A stretch of 64,000 bases of DNA from Mariniradius saccharolyticus AK6 (GCF_000330725.2 NZ_AMZY02000011.1:205780-269779), one strand, 5' to 3'; positions 44,957-54,615 are shown, numbered from the stretch's first letter. Numbers and translations are program-made. Notes: generated by a model not told the origin, from the letters alone.

Positions 44957-45724
44957 ATGAGATTCGTTTACCTACAAATACTAATACTGACAACTGGGAC
45001 AGCATTTTCACAGACTACGTGTGACAAATACTCAATTGACTACGTTCCAAAGAATTTAACGGACGCAATAAATTACTTGGACTGTAGGTGGACCGAAAAG
45101 GACAAGGAGGAATTCAAAATAATAGACGAGAATGATGCAGTCGCAGAATTGCACATGGGTACTGGACAAGGGATAAGAAACAACTGGGGACTCTGGGAAG
45201 GAAAAAAATCACTTTATAGATACTTTCGAACAAAAGGTATTTCACACCCAGACGACATGTCATCAATTATTTTGACCTCATTTCATCGACATCTTAACAA
45301 TAAGCCAATCGACCTAGACGGACAAATAAATTACTATAAGAACTATTGGAAAAAGGCGAGAGAAAAATATTATCAAGAGAATAGAATCTTGACTGAGAAA
45401 AAAAAGAAAGAATATGACAGTTATCACAAGGGTGACACAGTAAAAATTGAATTTAAACTTCATACAAAGCAAGCCTATCCTCAGATTTATCCTGTTCAAG
45501 GACACCCTGACCTAAATGAAAAGCCAGACTGCTATGTAATTGGAATAGTTACAGGTAAACATGTTCGAAAAGGAACTAACTATACATTAAAAATCAGACC
45601 GATTGACATTTGTGGTTATCAGAAAATCTATTGGAGTAGTATTCATGAAAAGCACGGTGACTTTCAAGTTGGACAAGAATACAATTTCTTCGGTTTAACA
45701 GGTTTTAAAATAAGTAAACAGTAA
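44957..45724 (+). CDS. Exported protein with DUF6794-like domain
   Basis: A 255-residue protein with a signal peptide (FVYLQILILTTGTAFSQ). The recognised block is YVPKNLTDAINYLDCRWTEK and LHMGTGQGIRNNWGLW, which I know from Bacteroidota proteins labelled DUF6794. The C-terminal half is of unknown kind. It is the only gene of cassette 2, framed by GTTGCCAGCC upstream and GGCTGGCAAC downstream. Its base composition is more A-rich than the fad genes. Confidence 0.8.
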   Translation: MRFVYLQILILTTGTAFSQTTCDKYSIDYVPKNLTDAINYLDCRWTEKDKEEFKIIDENDAVAELHMGTGQGIRNNWGLWEGKKSLYRYFRTKGISHPDDMSSIILTSFHRHLNNKPIDLDGQINYYKNYWKKAREKYYQENRILTEKKKKEYDSYHKGDTVKIEFKLHTKQAYPQIYPVQGHPDLNEKPDCYVIGIVTGKHVRKGTNYTLKIRPIDICGYQKIYWSSIHEKHGDFQVGQEYNFFGLTGFKISKQ

Positions 45725-45730
45725 AAATAC

Positions 45731-45867
45731 GGCTGGCAACAAAATGTTTCTGCAATGGTGCCGTGACGAGTTGGTATTAAGTTTTATCTTCGTTCAACGT
45801 TTTAGTTTCGTGGGACAGGCCGCGGCTTCGGAAAGGCACCACTGCAGAAACACCAACGTTACCACCA
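45731..45867 (+). other. attC-like site between cassettes 2 and 3
   Basis: GGCTGGCAAC (45731-45740) is the complement of the box that opens cassette 2. TGTTTCTGCAATGGTGCC (45745-45762) pairs with GGCACCACTGCAGAAACA (45835-45852) with one mismatch. GTTACCACCA (45858-45867) then opens cassette 3. Box, inner arm, about 70-nt middle, inner arm, box, with AAC and GTT as the outer triplets, is the layout of attC sites. The classical RYYYAAC/GTTRRRY consensus is only met at AAC and GTT. Confidence 0.65.
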
Positions 45868-45877
45868 ATTTTAGGAA

Positions 45878-46348
45878 ATGAAAAAAGATTACGACACGGA
45901 AGCTATAAAACTTGCAAAAGCTGTAGACATTGCGATTGACTCTTTTACCAAGTTCCCACCAAAGGACTTCACAAAAGAAAACTTAGACCACGTTGTTAAA
46001 GTATATTCCGAATGGAAAAATTCTATACTTAACCCAGAACCAAAATTTAGAAAAATTGCTTCGTTAAAGTATCATATTCAGGACGTTTTTACATATTTTC
46101 AAGAGAGCGGTGGTGAAGCGGTTGAATATTTTTGGAGACTACTTGACAAAGAAAACTTGGGATTTACCAGAGAAGATAAGTTGCGTAAAATTATCGACCG
46201 TGGAAAAATTAAGGGACTTATCGAATACGACTTAGTTGTAGATAGCATTGTTGCAGCTGAGCAAGAAAAACGAATTTCAAGACAAGAGGCAAATCAACTG
46301 AGTAAAATGCTTGGTGAGTTTGAATCTCGGAAGCAAAAGAAGAAATAA
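45878..46348 (+). CDS. Hypothetical protein (156 aa), cassette 3
   Basis: A soluble, charged, mostly helical protein starting MKKDYDTEAIKLAKAVDIAI, with a Lys-rich end. No signal peptide and no family was recognised; the middle reads HIQDVFTYFQESGGEAVEYFW and EYDLVVDSIVAAEQE. It is the single gene between GTTACCACCA and TGGTGGTAAC, so it forms a complete cassette of about 505 bp. Confidence 0.7.
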   Translation: MKKDYDTEAIKLAKAVDIAIDSFTKFPPKDFTKENLDHVVKVYSEWKNSILNPEPKFRKIASLKYHIQDVFTYFQESGGEAVEYFWRLLDKENLGFTREDKLRKIIDRGKIKGLIEYDLVVDSIVAAEQEKRISRQEANQLSKMLGEFESRKQKKK

Positions 46349-46352
46349 AAAC

Positions 46353-46490
46353 TGGTGGTAACACGGGTTTTGCGTCAGGCGGGGTGATGTGCAAACTTGG
46401 AGCTTTGTGCTTCTAATAAACTTTAGTACTAAATTAATACTTTGTGCTTTGTAACCCGCCCGAACGCAAAGCACAGGACCGTTAAGGATC
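46353..46490 (+). other. attC-like site after cassette 3
   Basis: TGGTGGTAAC (46353-46362) complements the box at the start of cassette 3. TTTGCGTCAGGCGGGG (46369-46384) pairs with CCCGCCCGAACGCAAA (46455-46470) with one mismatch and one unpaired base, and GTTAAGGATC follows at 46481-46490. Unpaired bases within an otherwise regular stem are typical of attC. Nothing cassette-like follows; the next gene is the minus-strand methyltransferase. Confidence 0.6.
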
Positions 46491-46496
46491 CGCGAA

Positions 46497-47375
46497 TCAC
46501 TTTTTAACCCCCACCATCCATTGGTTGATTTGGAAGAGGTTTTGGATAAGGCGGGAGAGTTTTTGGCGAAGGGGCATCTTGTAGCGCAGGAGGTTACCCA
46601 TTTTTTCGCCGAGGCCGTGGGAATAGTGCAGCTTAATTTCGAATCCGGCGTCTTCTCCCATTTTTGCGAGTAGTTCCTTTGGAAAAATAAAGGTATGCTC
46701 CAGTCCATCTATCACCAAAGGTACCTGAAGGCTGAGGTGCTTCATCCACTTGTAGCCCCGGTACAGCAGCGAGGACATGTCGGGCGTACCGACTGCTAGC
46801 GTACCGCTCGGCTTGAGGATGCGGTGCATCTCCTGGAAATAGGCCTTGGGGTCCAGCACATGCTCAATCACGTGGCTGATATGGACAAAATCAAAATACG
46901 CATCTGGAAAAGCCGCACTTTGTAGATCTCCCTTAAAGACCTTGACGGGAAATTTTCCTTCGACAAAATCTATCGCGCCTTGGTCATACTCTGTGGCATA
47001 CAGTTCGAAACCCAGACCCTGTGCATACGCCAAGCCCAAGCCCAAACCGCAGCCGACATCCAAGAACTTTCCAGCCTCTTGGTAAATGCTGAAATAAGGA
47101 GCCTTTTTCTTGATCTCCTCAGGATTCAGTTGGCTGATTTTCTCGATTTCTGCTTGGATCAGGTTCTTGTAATCGGTGGAATCGTAGATTTCCTTTTCGT
47201 AATAGTCGTTGTAGTATTTCTCGAGATCCTGTTGGTCAGCCATAGGATTGGCAAAAACCAATCCGCAGTCCCGGCACCTGGCCCGCGAGATATGTGGCCC
47301 GCTGCGGTACAGATCGATCGCGTCGCCGACAATGTTCTTGGACTGGCAGATGGGGCAGGCGCGGTGGATGATCAT
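46497..47375 (-). CDS. Class I SAM-dependent methyltransferase, EPS locus
   Basis: A 292-residue protein. An N-terminal zinc ribbon (ACPICQSK and CRDCGLVF) is followed by motif I FLDVGCGLGLGL near residue 104 and VHISHVIEHVLDP near 168. It resembles the methyltransferase at 31899 in layout. Its neighbours (GT2, flippase, chain-length and export proteins) suggest it modifies a surface glycan or its carrier. It is the last gene of the minus-strand polysaccharide run. Confidence 0.88.
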   Translation of the reverse strand: MIIHRACPICQSKNIVGDAIDLYRSGPHISRARCRDCGLVFANPMADQQDLEKYYNDYYEKEIYDSTDYKNLIQAEIEKISQLNPEEIKKKAPYFSIYQEAGKFLDVGCGLGLGLAYAQGLGFELYATEYDQGAIDFVEGKFPVKVFKGDLQSAAFPDAYFDFVHISHVIEHVLDPKAYFQEMHRILKPSGTLAVGTPDMSSLLYRGYKWMKHLSLQVPLVIDGLEHTFIFPKELLAKMGEDAGFEIKLHYSHGLGEKMGNLLRYKMPLRQKLSRLIQNLFQINQWMVGVKK

Positions 47376-47408
47376 GTTTTGAAATTGGCAGGTTGATGAA
47401 AAAGGAGC

Positions 47409-48371
47409 TTATCTAGGTGGCAGCGGTCTATCGATGGAGGGATCGATTGAAATGCCGTCAACCAATCCTCTGAGGAGAGCTTTGGCTTTTTGGATTCTTC
47501 CCCGGAGGCAAAAATAGAGGAACCATGCAGAAAACTTTACGCCATGGTAGCTGAAAGCGCTCATTTTTCTCAGAAATCCATGAACATGCAATTTGATCTG
47601 GAAAAGCTGATTGCGGGCGGTGAGGTAGATAACCGTTGGGCTAAGTGTGCCTTCGGTAGATTTTGACTTGGAAGAGCCAGCCACGGTATGGTAGATAACG
47701 GCATCGCTGACCACTCCGATTTCCCAGCCTTTTTCCCGGATGCGAAATGAAATATCTACGTCTTCGAAATACGCAAAGAAGACATCCCGAAGCAATCCAA
47801 CTTCCCGCAATGCCTTCTCCCTAATCAGCATACAACATCCCGTCGCCCAATCCAGCTGTCGACTTTTGGCTAGATCCAATTCTGTCTTGCGCTTTCCATA
47901 GCCGATTGTTTTGGAAATCCCGAGTGCATCGACAAAGCTTCCACCCGCACTCCAAACTCGCTCGCGATCGGCGTTGAAGAAAATGAGGGCTTGCGCCAAA
48001 CCCAACTTCGGCTGCTGCGAAAAAGCTCCCACAAGTTTGTCCAAAAAGTCCGCTTCGACTTCGGTGTCATTGTTGAGCAGCAATACGAAATCAAAGCCTT
48101 GTTCCAATGCCTTCGCCATACCTAGGTTATTGCCGCCTGTGAAGCCCAGGTTTTTTTCCGAAATGATCAGCTCGATTTCCGGAAATTCCGCTTTGAGTTT
48201 TTTACCGTCGCTTTCACGCGAGCCGTTGTCCACGAGTAGAATCCTGTAATTGGGATAGCTGATTTTTTGCAGGGAACGGAGACAGGCTTTGGTAAGATCG
48301 ATGCCTTTCCAATGGACGATAATGATGGCTACGGATGGATGTACGGTGTCGGTATGTCCCAATTTTTCCAA
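47409..48371 (-). CDS. Glycosyltransferase family 2
   Basis: A 320-residue GT-A fold enzyme. VAIIIVHWKGIDLTKACLRSL starts the fold; the DxD-type region is LLNNDTEVE near residue 96, and the acceptor region contains YFEDVDISFRIREKGWEIG, as in rhamnosyl-transferase-like GT2 proteins. It probably adds a sugar during assembly of an exopolysaccharide or O-antigen-like chain. It lies between the flippase and the methyltransferase gene. Confidence 0.92.
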   Translation of the reverse strand: MEKLGHTDTVHPSVAIIIVHWKGIDLTKACLRSLQKISYPNYRILLVDNGSRESDGKKLKAEFPEIELIISEKNLGFTGGNNLGMAKALEQGFDFVLLLNNDTEVEADFLDKLVGAFSQQPKLGLAQALIFFNADRERVWSAGGSFVDALGISKTIGYGKRKTELDLAKSRQLDWATGCCMLIREKALREVGLLRDVFFAYFEDVDISFRIREKGWEIGVVSDAVIYHTVAGSSKSKSTEGTLSPTVIYLTARNQLFQIKLHVHGFLRKMSAFSYHGVKFSAWFLYFCLRGRIQKAKALLRGLVDGISIDPSIDRPLPPR

Positions 48372-48432
48372 TTATTGCAGGCTTTCAAAAATAGTGATTC
48401 AGGAAACGATTCGGGGAGATTGGCTTCATTTC

Positions 48433-49740
48433 TTAGGTTCCTTTTACCCGAAATCCAATAAGTCTGAAGAAATCCTCCCGATTGTAAAGCCAGTTGAACA
48501 TTGTGCCGACAAGCAAACTCACCACTTCGGCGGAAATCAAGCCAAAACAAAGTCCCATCGCACCATACTTGGCGGTAAGCCAAAAACAGGCCGGGACGAC
48601 ATATATGGCCAACAGCCAAGAGGATCGGAACAGGAGTTTTTTCTGGTCTTTCACCAAAAGCAACAAGACATTCGGGAAATTGAGCACCGCCAAGAAAGGG
48701 ACAAACGCCAAGACTCTCAGGTATTCGACCGATTCGGGGAGCGGCTTTTTGGCCAACAGCGAAATGATCAGCGGGGCCGCAGCGAAAGTCAACAAGGTCA
48801 GCCCAAGTCCGCAAAGCAGTCCGATTGCGTAGATCTTTTTGGAATACCGATGGTAGGAATCAAGGTCGGCTGCATAGAGACGGGAAGCATTTGGGAAGAC
48901 TGCCTGTATCAACATCGACGGAAAAAGGCGTAGTACGATGGCAATCTTTTCCGCCAAGCTGAACATTCCCAAAACCTGTGCCTCCGCAAAGAAACTGAGG
49001 ATGATCAGACCGCCATTGACCGAGAGGTAAGAAGCGACATTGGATAGAAACAAAAGCCAGTTTTGGCGAATGGATTGGATAACCTTGCCAAACTCAGGGC
49101 GAAAGAACCTGATGCCGAGCTGAAAATGGATATAAGCCAGAAGGAGCAGGTTGATCCCCAAACCAGAAAGACCCATCAAGAAGTTGACCCATTTGGATTG
49201 GGTGGGTTCGTGGATGAGCAGGACGATTCCGGCTAGGTAAAGCAGCTTGGCAAAGACGTTGGCCAAGGATACCAGTTTCATTTTCTCCAATCCCTGAAAA
49301 AACCAAACCGGCAGCGTTGCTTCCGAAAAAAGCAGCAGCAGTGAGAATACGAGGATCCATTTGTATTCGGTAAACATCCCGCCCCCGAGTGCGGCGAGCA
49401 TGATGAAGCTGCTTGCCAAAAGCGCAAGCAAAACCCGGCTGGAAACGATATTGGAGACCAAATGCGAAAGGCGGACTTTGTCTCCCTGGCTAAGCGCCAC
49501 TTCACGCGGCGCACTGAGGTTATAGCCAAATCCCACGAGGATATTTGCCAACACGATCACGGAAAGCGCCAAGTTGACCAAGCCGAATTGGTCCAAGCCG
49601 ATGGATTGGATCAGCAGTGGAACAGAGATCAGCGAAATCAGGATATTCGAAGCCTGGATCGTCAGGAGAAAAATGAAATTCTGGACCGATCTATTCTTTA
49701 TCAGGTTGGGGATCACGTATAGGCCCAGTTTTTCTATCAT
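48433..49740 (-). CDS. Oligosaccharide flippase (Wzx-type)
   Basis: A 435-residue membrane protein with about twelve predicted helices and the polysaccharide-synthase N terminus SVQNFIFLLTIQASNILISL. The family moves lipid-linked repeat units across the inner membrane. No Wzy-type polymerase was recognised in the window. It lies 6 bp after the Wzz-like gene in an operon. Confidence 0.9.
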   Translation of the reverse strand: MIEKLGLYVIPNLIKNRSVQNFIFLLTIQASNILISLISVPLLIQSIGLDQFGLVNLALSVIVLANILVGFGYNLSAPREVALSQGDKVRLSHLVSNIVSSRVLLALLASSFIMLAALGGGMFTEYKWILVFSLLLLFSEATLPVWFFQGLEKMKLVSLANVFAKLLYLAGIVLLIHEPTQSKWVNFLMGLSGLGINLLLLAYIHFQLGIRFFRPEFGKVIQSIRQNWLLFLSNVASYLSVNGGLIILSFFAEAQVLGMFSLAEKIAIVLRLFPSMLIQAVFPNASRLYAADLDSYHRYSKKIYAIGLLCGLGLTLLTFAAAPLIISLLAKKPLPESVEYLRVLAFVPFLAVLNFPNVLLLLVKDQKKLLFRSSWLLAIYVVPACFWLTAKYGAMGLCFGLISAEVVSLLVGTMFNWLYNREDFFRLIGFRVKGT

Positions 49741-49746
49741 AATAAA

Positions 49747-50814
49747 TCAGGTGGCCTGAATATGCCGCTGATAAATTCGGGAAACAAACAGCCAGAACAG
49801 GGTCGCAAATACAAATACCAAAGCTCCAAGGACAGTCCCCTTCAGCATCTTGATACGTGTATTCTTCAATGGCAAAATCGGAGAATCGATGATCTGTATC
49901 AGCGGGGAATTGTTGCGATGGTTGACTTTGGCGATTTCCAGATTTTTGGTGATCTCCGCAAACACGGCAGAGCTCGCCTGCACATCGATCTGCTTTTTGC
50001 GGCTGTCAACGGTGGCCGTTTGGAGCAGGGCGTTTGGATAAGGAATCCGGTCGCTCAAGCCCGCTAGGTCGGACAGATTTTGATCTAGTACGGCCCTTAC
50101 ACTATCCGCTTGGTGCTGGAGGACGGCGAGGTTTTCGGCAGATTTCTTGGTTTTGGTTTCGTAGTAGAAATTGTTCACTTTTTCGACCAAGGCTTCATTA
50201 AAGGTCTTGGCGAACAATTCGTCCTTGGAGGAAATGGTCACTTGGATGATGCTGAGCTTGCGGTTGGGCTTTTCGGCTGTCAAGTGTTTTTCGCGGATGA
50301 GTTTGGCAATTTCCTTCACGACAGAGTCTTGCGTGACGGTAAAATTTTCCCTTGGCTTGCTGAAGTCCATTTTTGACAAATCCACTTTGGAAGACCATTT
50401 GTCTTCCAACTTATGGAATGCGATGTATCGATCGATCAGGAGGTTTTCTTGGTCAAAAGGACTCAACAGCGTCCTGGAGAGCATGATGTCAGACTTGTAG
50501 AGCTCCATGATATTTTCTCCCTGAAACACACCGCTCGTGCTGCTCATGGAACCAAGGTTGATCCCGAGCAAAGAGGCCAAACCAGAAATTTGCCCCATCC
50601 CGCCGCTATCCGGATCTTCGAGGACGAAAGTGGTCTCTGCATGGTAAACAGGCTTTTTGAAAATAGATACCATGGCTCCGGCGACGATCCCTAAAACGGC
50701 AGCAATGGCCAAGGTTTTCCATTGACCCAGAAAAAATGAGAACCAGGATTTGGTCTTCAGCACCAAATCCCGCAGGGTCAGCTTATCATCCAAAATAAAA
50801 TCCTCCCCTTTCAT
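49747..50814 (-). CDS. Chain-length determinant protein (Wzz-like)
   Basis: A 355-residue protein with a membrane helix near residues 33-52, a long periplasmic helical stretch and a second helix near residues 325-345 (LGALVFVFATLFWLFVSRIY). The N-terminal block contains YHAETTFVLED, as in Wzz proteins. It sets polymer length in Wzy-dependent export. It lacks a kinase domain. It lies 1 bp after the Wza-like gene, so the two are certainly coexpressed. Confidence 0.9.
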   Translation of the reverse strand: MKGEDFILDDKLTLRDLVLKTKSWFSFFLGQWKTLAIAAVLGIVAGAMVSIFKKPVYHAETTFVLEDPDSGGMGQISGLASLLGINLGSMSSTSGVFQGENIMELYKSDIMLSRTLLSPFDQENLLIDRYIAFHKLEDKWSSKVDLSKMDFSKPRENFTVTQDSVVKEIAKLIREKHLTAEKPNRKLSIIQVTISSKDELFAKTFNEALVEKVNNFYYETKTKKSAENLAVLQHQADSVRAVLDQNLSDLAGLSDRIPYPNALLQTATVDSRKKQIDVQASSAVFAEITKNLEIAKVNHRNNSPLIQIIDSPILPLKNTRIKMLKGTVLGALVFVFATLFWLFVSRIYQRHIQAT

Positions 50815-50815
50815 A

Positions 50816-53452
50816 TTATGGATTGATTTGGGTAATGACCAATACCAAAGTCGCCAATGCGGTGGCGATACCTACAAACTCGCCTGGTCTGATTGGTACC
50901 CGTGGACCTTTGGTCGGCACGATTACTTCTGCTCCGGGCGCCACGGATGGATACGAACGAATCCCTAGGAAGCTTTTGGTACGGTTGACTTCGCCGTTGG
51001 CATAGACCACATAAGTTCGTTTCCTGTTTGCGCGGATATCAAAGCCGCCTGCGCGGTTGATGTAGTACTTCATACCGCGGTCACTTTCGTATCTCACAGT
51101 GGCTGGATAGACCACATCTCCACGAAGACGGACTGTCTGCAACTGTCTTGGAATAGAAATGATGTCGCCCTCCTCCAGTATAAGGTCTTTGTCGGAACCT
51201 GGATTCTGAAGGATTGCTTCCAAATCTATAGCTACTGCTTCGGTTTGGCGGATTTTGATGGCTTCAAGATCAAATTTGGTTTCTGCGATTCCGGTCAAGG
51301 TTTCCCGTTTGCTTTGCGCTGCAAGTACTCCTTCGCCCACGGTCACTGCGGTAGGAGTTCCGAGGTCTTTGAATAGGCGCTGCAAAAGCAATTCCTGTGC
51401 TTCGGTATTGTTGGGATCAAGGAGCATTTTCTGCTGCAAATCCTGCAAGTTGCGCTGTCGTCTGATCTGCTCGGACTCGGTTTCGTAGAATTCGGTCCGC
51501 CTGATTAAGGTAGCGCCTTTTGGATAGGCATATGGGGTGAGGCCGCCAGCTCTTTTGATCACGTCAGAAACCCGCTCTTCCGCATTTTTGATGGAGAATA
51601 TCCCTGGCGAATTCACTTGGCCTTCCACCTGAACCTGCTTGTCCAAGACAAAATTTGATTTTCTCCGTACCGATACATTGTCGAAAGGCTGCAGATATTG
51701 TGGATTTTCACGCAGGCTGAGGTCGGTATTGATCGCCACGGGAATCAACTCGGAGAATGTTCCCGCACCTTCGGCTCCAGCTCTTCTGGCGATTTCTACA
51801 TCTTGGGTATTAGCAGATTCTTTCAGACCACCCGCAAGGATTATCAGGTCCTCCACGGTCATTTGTTTGGAATATGGGAAGGTTCCTGGATTCTTTACTT
51901 CGCCCTTGATCTGTACATAGTACTCTTCCTGTAAGTCGTAAATACTCGACACGCGGACGACATCTTCTCTTTTCAGCGCCACATCGGGGGTGTTTCCGGC
52001 CATCAATTCCCGCAGGTTGACCTGTATCACCTCGGTACTCAAATCCTCATAAGTCCTCAAGATCGTGGCGCGATCCAAATAAGCATCTCCCCGGATTCCC
52101 TCAGCATTTTTGATCAACTGCTTGAGCGTAAGGCCTTCGGAAAGTGCATAATTTCCTTCACGGAAGACTGCGCCTTTGATTTGGACGCGGTTGGTGAATC
52201 GGTTCAGCACTTTTCCAATCGAATACTGGTCCCCGCCTTTGACGGTGAAGATTTCATATTGATCCTTGAAAATATCAGAAACCGCCCTTTCGCTGCCTAG
52301 GACCCGGGTCACAGCAACCCGATCCTGAAATGCCTCATCCGTAAACCCTCCGGCATAGGATAAAAGCTGTGCAAAAGACTCGCCTTCCTTCACCTCAAAT
52401 ATCTTAGGACGCTTGACTTCGCCCGTGACGGTCACCCTGGATAAAAATGGCGCAACCAAGATCACATCCTGATCTTGTAGCTGGAAATTGAGGTTGGCCT
52501 TTCCGTTTACTAGAAAATCATAGATGTCAACCTCAGCAACTGTTTTGTTGTTGCGGACCACTTTGATTGCCCGCATGGTTCCGTTATCATTTGGTCCGCC
52601 AGCTGCATAGAGTGCATTGAACACCGTGCTGAATGCGCTGAGTGTAAATGTGCCCGGCAGTCTCAATTCACCGACAAGGTGTACTTTGATGGTACGTACA
52701 TTGCCCAAAGTCACCTGCATGAAAGTCCTTGGGCTAGGCCCGTTCATGTCTGCAAAAAAAGTGGAAAGCCTGTTTCGGATGATGTTGGTGGCCTCTTCAA
52801 TGGTTTTTCCCGAAACTGATACGGGACCTACATTGTCCAAGAGGACGAATCCATCGGCCGAGACGGTGGCTTCATAGTATTTCTCGGATTGCCCGTAAAC
52901 GTCGACGTAGACCAAATCGCCCGGTCCGAGTACATAGTTTTTCGGTGTGGCTATGTTGAGGTTGGGTTCGAAGCTCAGCCTTCTACGTTTGTTATAGAAA
53001 ATATCCCCGCCGAAATAGGGAGAAGGCGCTTCTTCAAACAGCATTTCCAAATCTGTTTGGTTTTTGAAAAGCCCTTGACTGATTTCGCTGAGGTCGTTTT
53101 GTTTTCTTGGTTCACGCTTCGAAGGAGTAGCACCGGGGCGTCCGCCTGCGACGGAAAACTCCATGTTTTCGATCCTCTCACGCAGCTTTTCCAACTCTGT
53201 CTCTGGCACACCCCTTAACCTCGCCATTTGAATCAATTCAAATTCCGTGAGCCCTGCATCGTTTGCCCTTCGGATCAATTCACGTATTTGGGCATCGGTG
53301 AGGTCATCCACCTTGATGCTCTGGATATCGGCCATGCTTTGGGCATCGGCATTATTTGGGCTGACCAAAGATGTCCAAGCAAACACAAAAATCGAGAATA
53401 AAAGAAGAAGAAGTGAATTGAAAAAGGCGTATCGGAATGGTCGGTTTGTCAT
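50816..53452 (-). CDS. Polysaccharide export protein with SLBB domains (Wza-like)
   Basis: An 878-residue exported protein. The N-terminal membrane segment is followed by a polysaccharide-export domain (NYVLGPGDLVYVDVYGQSEK) near residue 170. Repeated SLBB domains follow (VHLVGELRLPGTFTL, VTGEVKRPKIFEVKEG, VQVEGQVNSPGIFSI), with a C-terminal helix. Length and multiple SLBB units are typical of Bacteroidota Wza. It likely forms the outer-membrane channel for the polymer. Confidence 0.93.
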   Translation of the reverse strand: MTNRPFRYAFFNSLLLLLFSIFVFAWTSLVSPNNADAQSMADIQSIKVDDLTDAQIRELIRRANDAGLTEFELIQMARLRGVPETELEKLRERIENMEFSVAGGRPGATPSKREPRKQNDLSEISQGLFKNQTDLEMLFEEAPSPYFGGDIFYNKRRRLSFEPNLNIATPKNYVLGPGDLVYVDVYGQSEKYYEATVSADGFVLLDNVGPVSVSGKTIEEATNIIRNRLSTFFADMNGPSPRTFMQVTLGNVRTIKVHLVGELRLPGTFTLSAFSTVFNALYAAGGPNDNGTMRAIKVVRNNKTVAEVDIYDFLVNGKANLNFQLQDQDVILVAPFLSRVTVTGEVKRPKIFEVKEGESFAQLLSYAGGFTDEAFQDRVAVTRVLGSERAVSDIFKDQYEIFTVKGGDQYSIGKVLNRFTNRVQIKGAVFREGNYALSEGLTLKQLIKNAEGIRGDAYLDRATILRTYEDLSTEVIQVNLRELMAGNTPDVALKREDVVRVSSIYDLQEEYYVQIKGEVKNPGTFPYSKQMTVEDLIILAGGLKESANTQDVEIARRAGAEGAGTFSELIPVAINTDLSLRENPQYLQPFDNVSVRRKSNFVLDKQVQVEGQVNSPGIFSIKNAEERVSDVIKRAGGLTPYAYPKGATLIRRTEFYETESEQIRRQRNLQDLQQKMLLDPNNTEAQELLLQRLFKDLGTPTAVTVGEGVLAAQSKRETLTGIAETKFDLEAIKIRQTEAVAIDLEAILQNPGSDKDLILEEGDIISIPRQLQTVRLRGDVVYPATVRYESDRGMKYYINRAGGFDIRANRKRTYVVYANGEVNRTKSFLGIRSYPSVAPGAEVIVPTKGPRVPIRPGEFVGIATALATLVLVITQINP

Positions 53453-53575
53453 GGGAAGGCAGGCGTCTATACCTTTGATTCTTGTATAAACAGGGCTATT
53501 TCGAATAAAATTTGCGTAAAGATAATTATTCCGTTCGGGATTGAAATAAGCATTCCGCCAATTTCAAGGCTTATA

Positions 53576-54580
53576 CTATTCCGTACAATTTTGACAAATA
53601 TCGATTTGTTTGCGGTTCTGTAGCAGCATTTTACGGAAATTTTGGTATTTGGAATTTGACCAAATTGCTGGAATCGGTTGTTCTGCAAGCTTGCCCATGG
53701 TGTATTTTCCATCTTTGTCAAAGCAGCAGGGAAGCATCCTTCCATCCCAAGTGATGACGGCACCTTGCCACATCCGCCAACATTTGTTTTCGATGGTCTT
53801 TTTGAGTTTCCATTTTCCATTGGCAGTTGGAATGTACCTTGAGTAGTTCAGGTCTTTGGGTATCAGATCCGAACCATCTTCAAAGTCGTAGATTTGCGTG
53901 GTTTTCAATTGTAGCTCATCCACACCGATGGTTCTTGCCCAATCCTTCAAGGCAGGAATTTGCTGCTCATTTTTTCCGGTAACAAGATACTGAAGCACTA
54001 TCCTTGGGTATGTATTTTTGGTTTCTCTTCGTCGATTCAAGAGCAAAGCAAGTCCTTTCTGGACTTTCTCGAGCTTTCCGCCAATGCGGTAATCCTGATA
54101 AACCTCTTGCGTCATGCCGTCCATCGACACGATCAATTGCTTCAATCCTGATTGGAGGATTTTGTCAACATTGTCTTCGTGGATGTAGTGGGCATTGGTG
54201 GACGTAGCTGTGAAGATTTGGTTTCGGTCAGCTAGACTTACCAATTCCAAAAATTCAGGATGGAGAAATGGCTCTCCCTGAAAATAAAGGTGGAGGTAAG
54301 TCAGGTAGTCTTTACTTTGTTCGATCGCCTTTTCGAAAAGCTGTTTGGAGAGCATTCCCGTAGGACGGGTGAAGCTGCGCAAACCACTGGGACACTCGGG
54401 ACAGCGTAAGTTGCAACTTGTGGTGGGTTCAATCGAAAGCGTGGTCGGCTTTCCCCAATGGATCGGTTTACGGATGATTTGGCTGAGCTGGAAAGAAAAA
54501 TAAAGGAGCGTGAAGTTGTAGAGTTTCTTCAAACTCAAGTATCTCAACCAAGCAAGTCCCGTGTGCCACAGATTTTTCAC
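53576..54580 (-). CDS. Radical SAM/SPASM-domain protein
   Basis: A 334-residue enzyme. The [4Fe-4S] motif is CNLRCPEC (Cys 56, 60, 63). A C-terminal SPASM-like region has GAVITWDGRMLPCCFDKDG and a final CQNC. Such enzymes carry out peptide or other radical modifications. It is upstream of the Wza-like gene in the same direction, with a 123-bp gap. A role in surface-polymer or peptide modification is possible, but no precursor peptide was found nearby. Confidence 0.85.
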   Translation of the reverse strand: MKNLWHTGLAWLRYLSLKKLYNFTLLYFSFQLSQIIRKPIHWGKPTTLSIEPTTSCNLRCPECPSGLRSFTRPTGMLSKQLFEKAIEQSKDYLTYLHLYFQGEPFLHPEFLELVSLADRNQIFTATSTNAHYIHEDNVDKILQSGLKQLIVSMDGMTQEVYQDYRIGGKLEKVQKGLALLLNRRRETKNTYPRIVLQYLVTGKNEQQIPALKDWARTIGVDELQLKTTQIYDFEDGSDLIPKDLNYSRYIPTANGKWKLKKTIENKCWRMWQGAVITWDGRMLPCCFDKDGKYTMGKLAEQPIPAIWSNSKYQNFRKMLLQNRKQIDICQNCTE

Positions 54581-54615
54581 AAAATGAAATAACCAAGAAT
54601 ACGGTTAAAAAAAAA

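Noticed and set aside
43716..46490. Classical integron with standard attC consensus
   Set aside because: Boxes fit RYYYAAC/GTTRRRY only at AAC and GTT, and no integrase or attI is in view, so only an integron-like array is claimed.
48289..48933. 214-codon plus-strand open frame
   Set aside because: Antisense to the flippase and GT2 genes; its composition is polar and repetitive, without family features.
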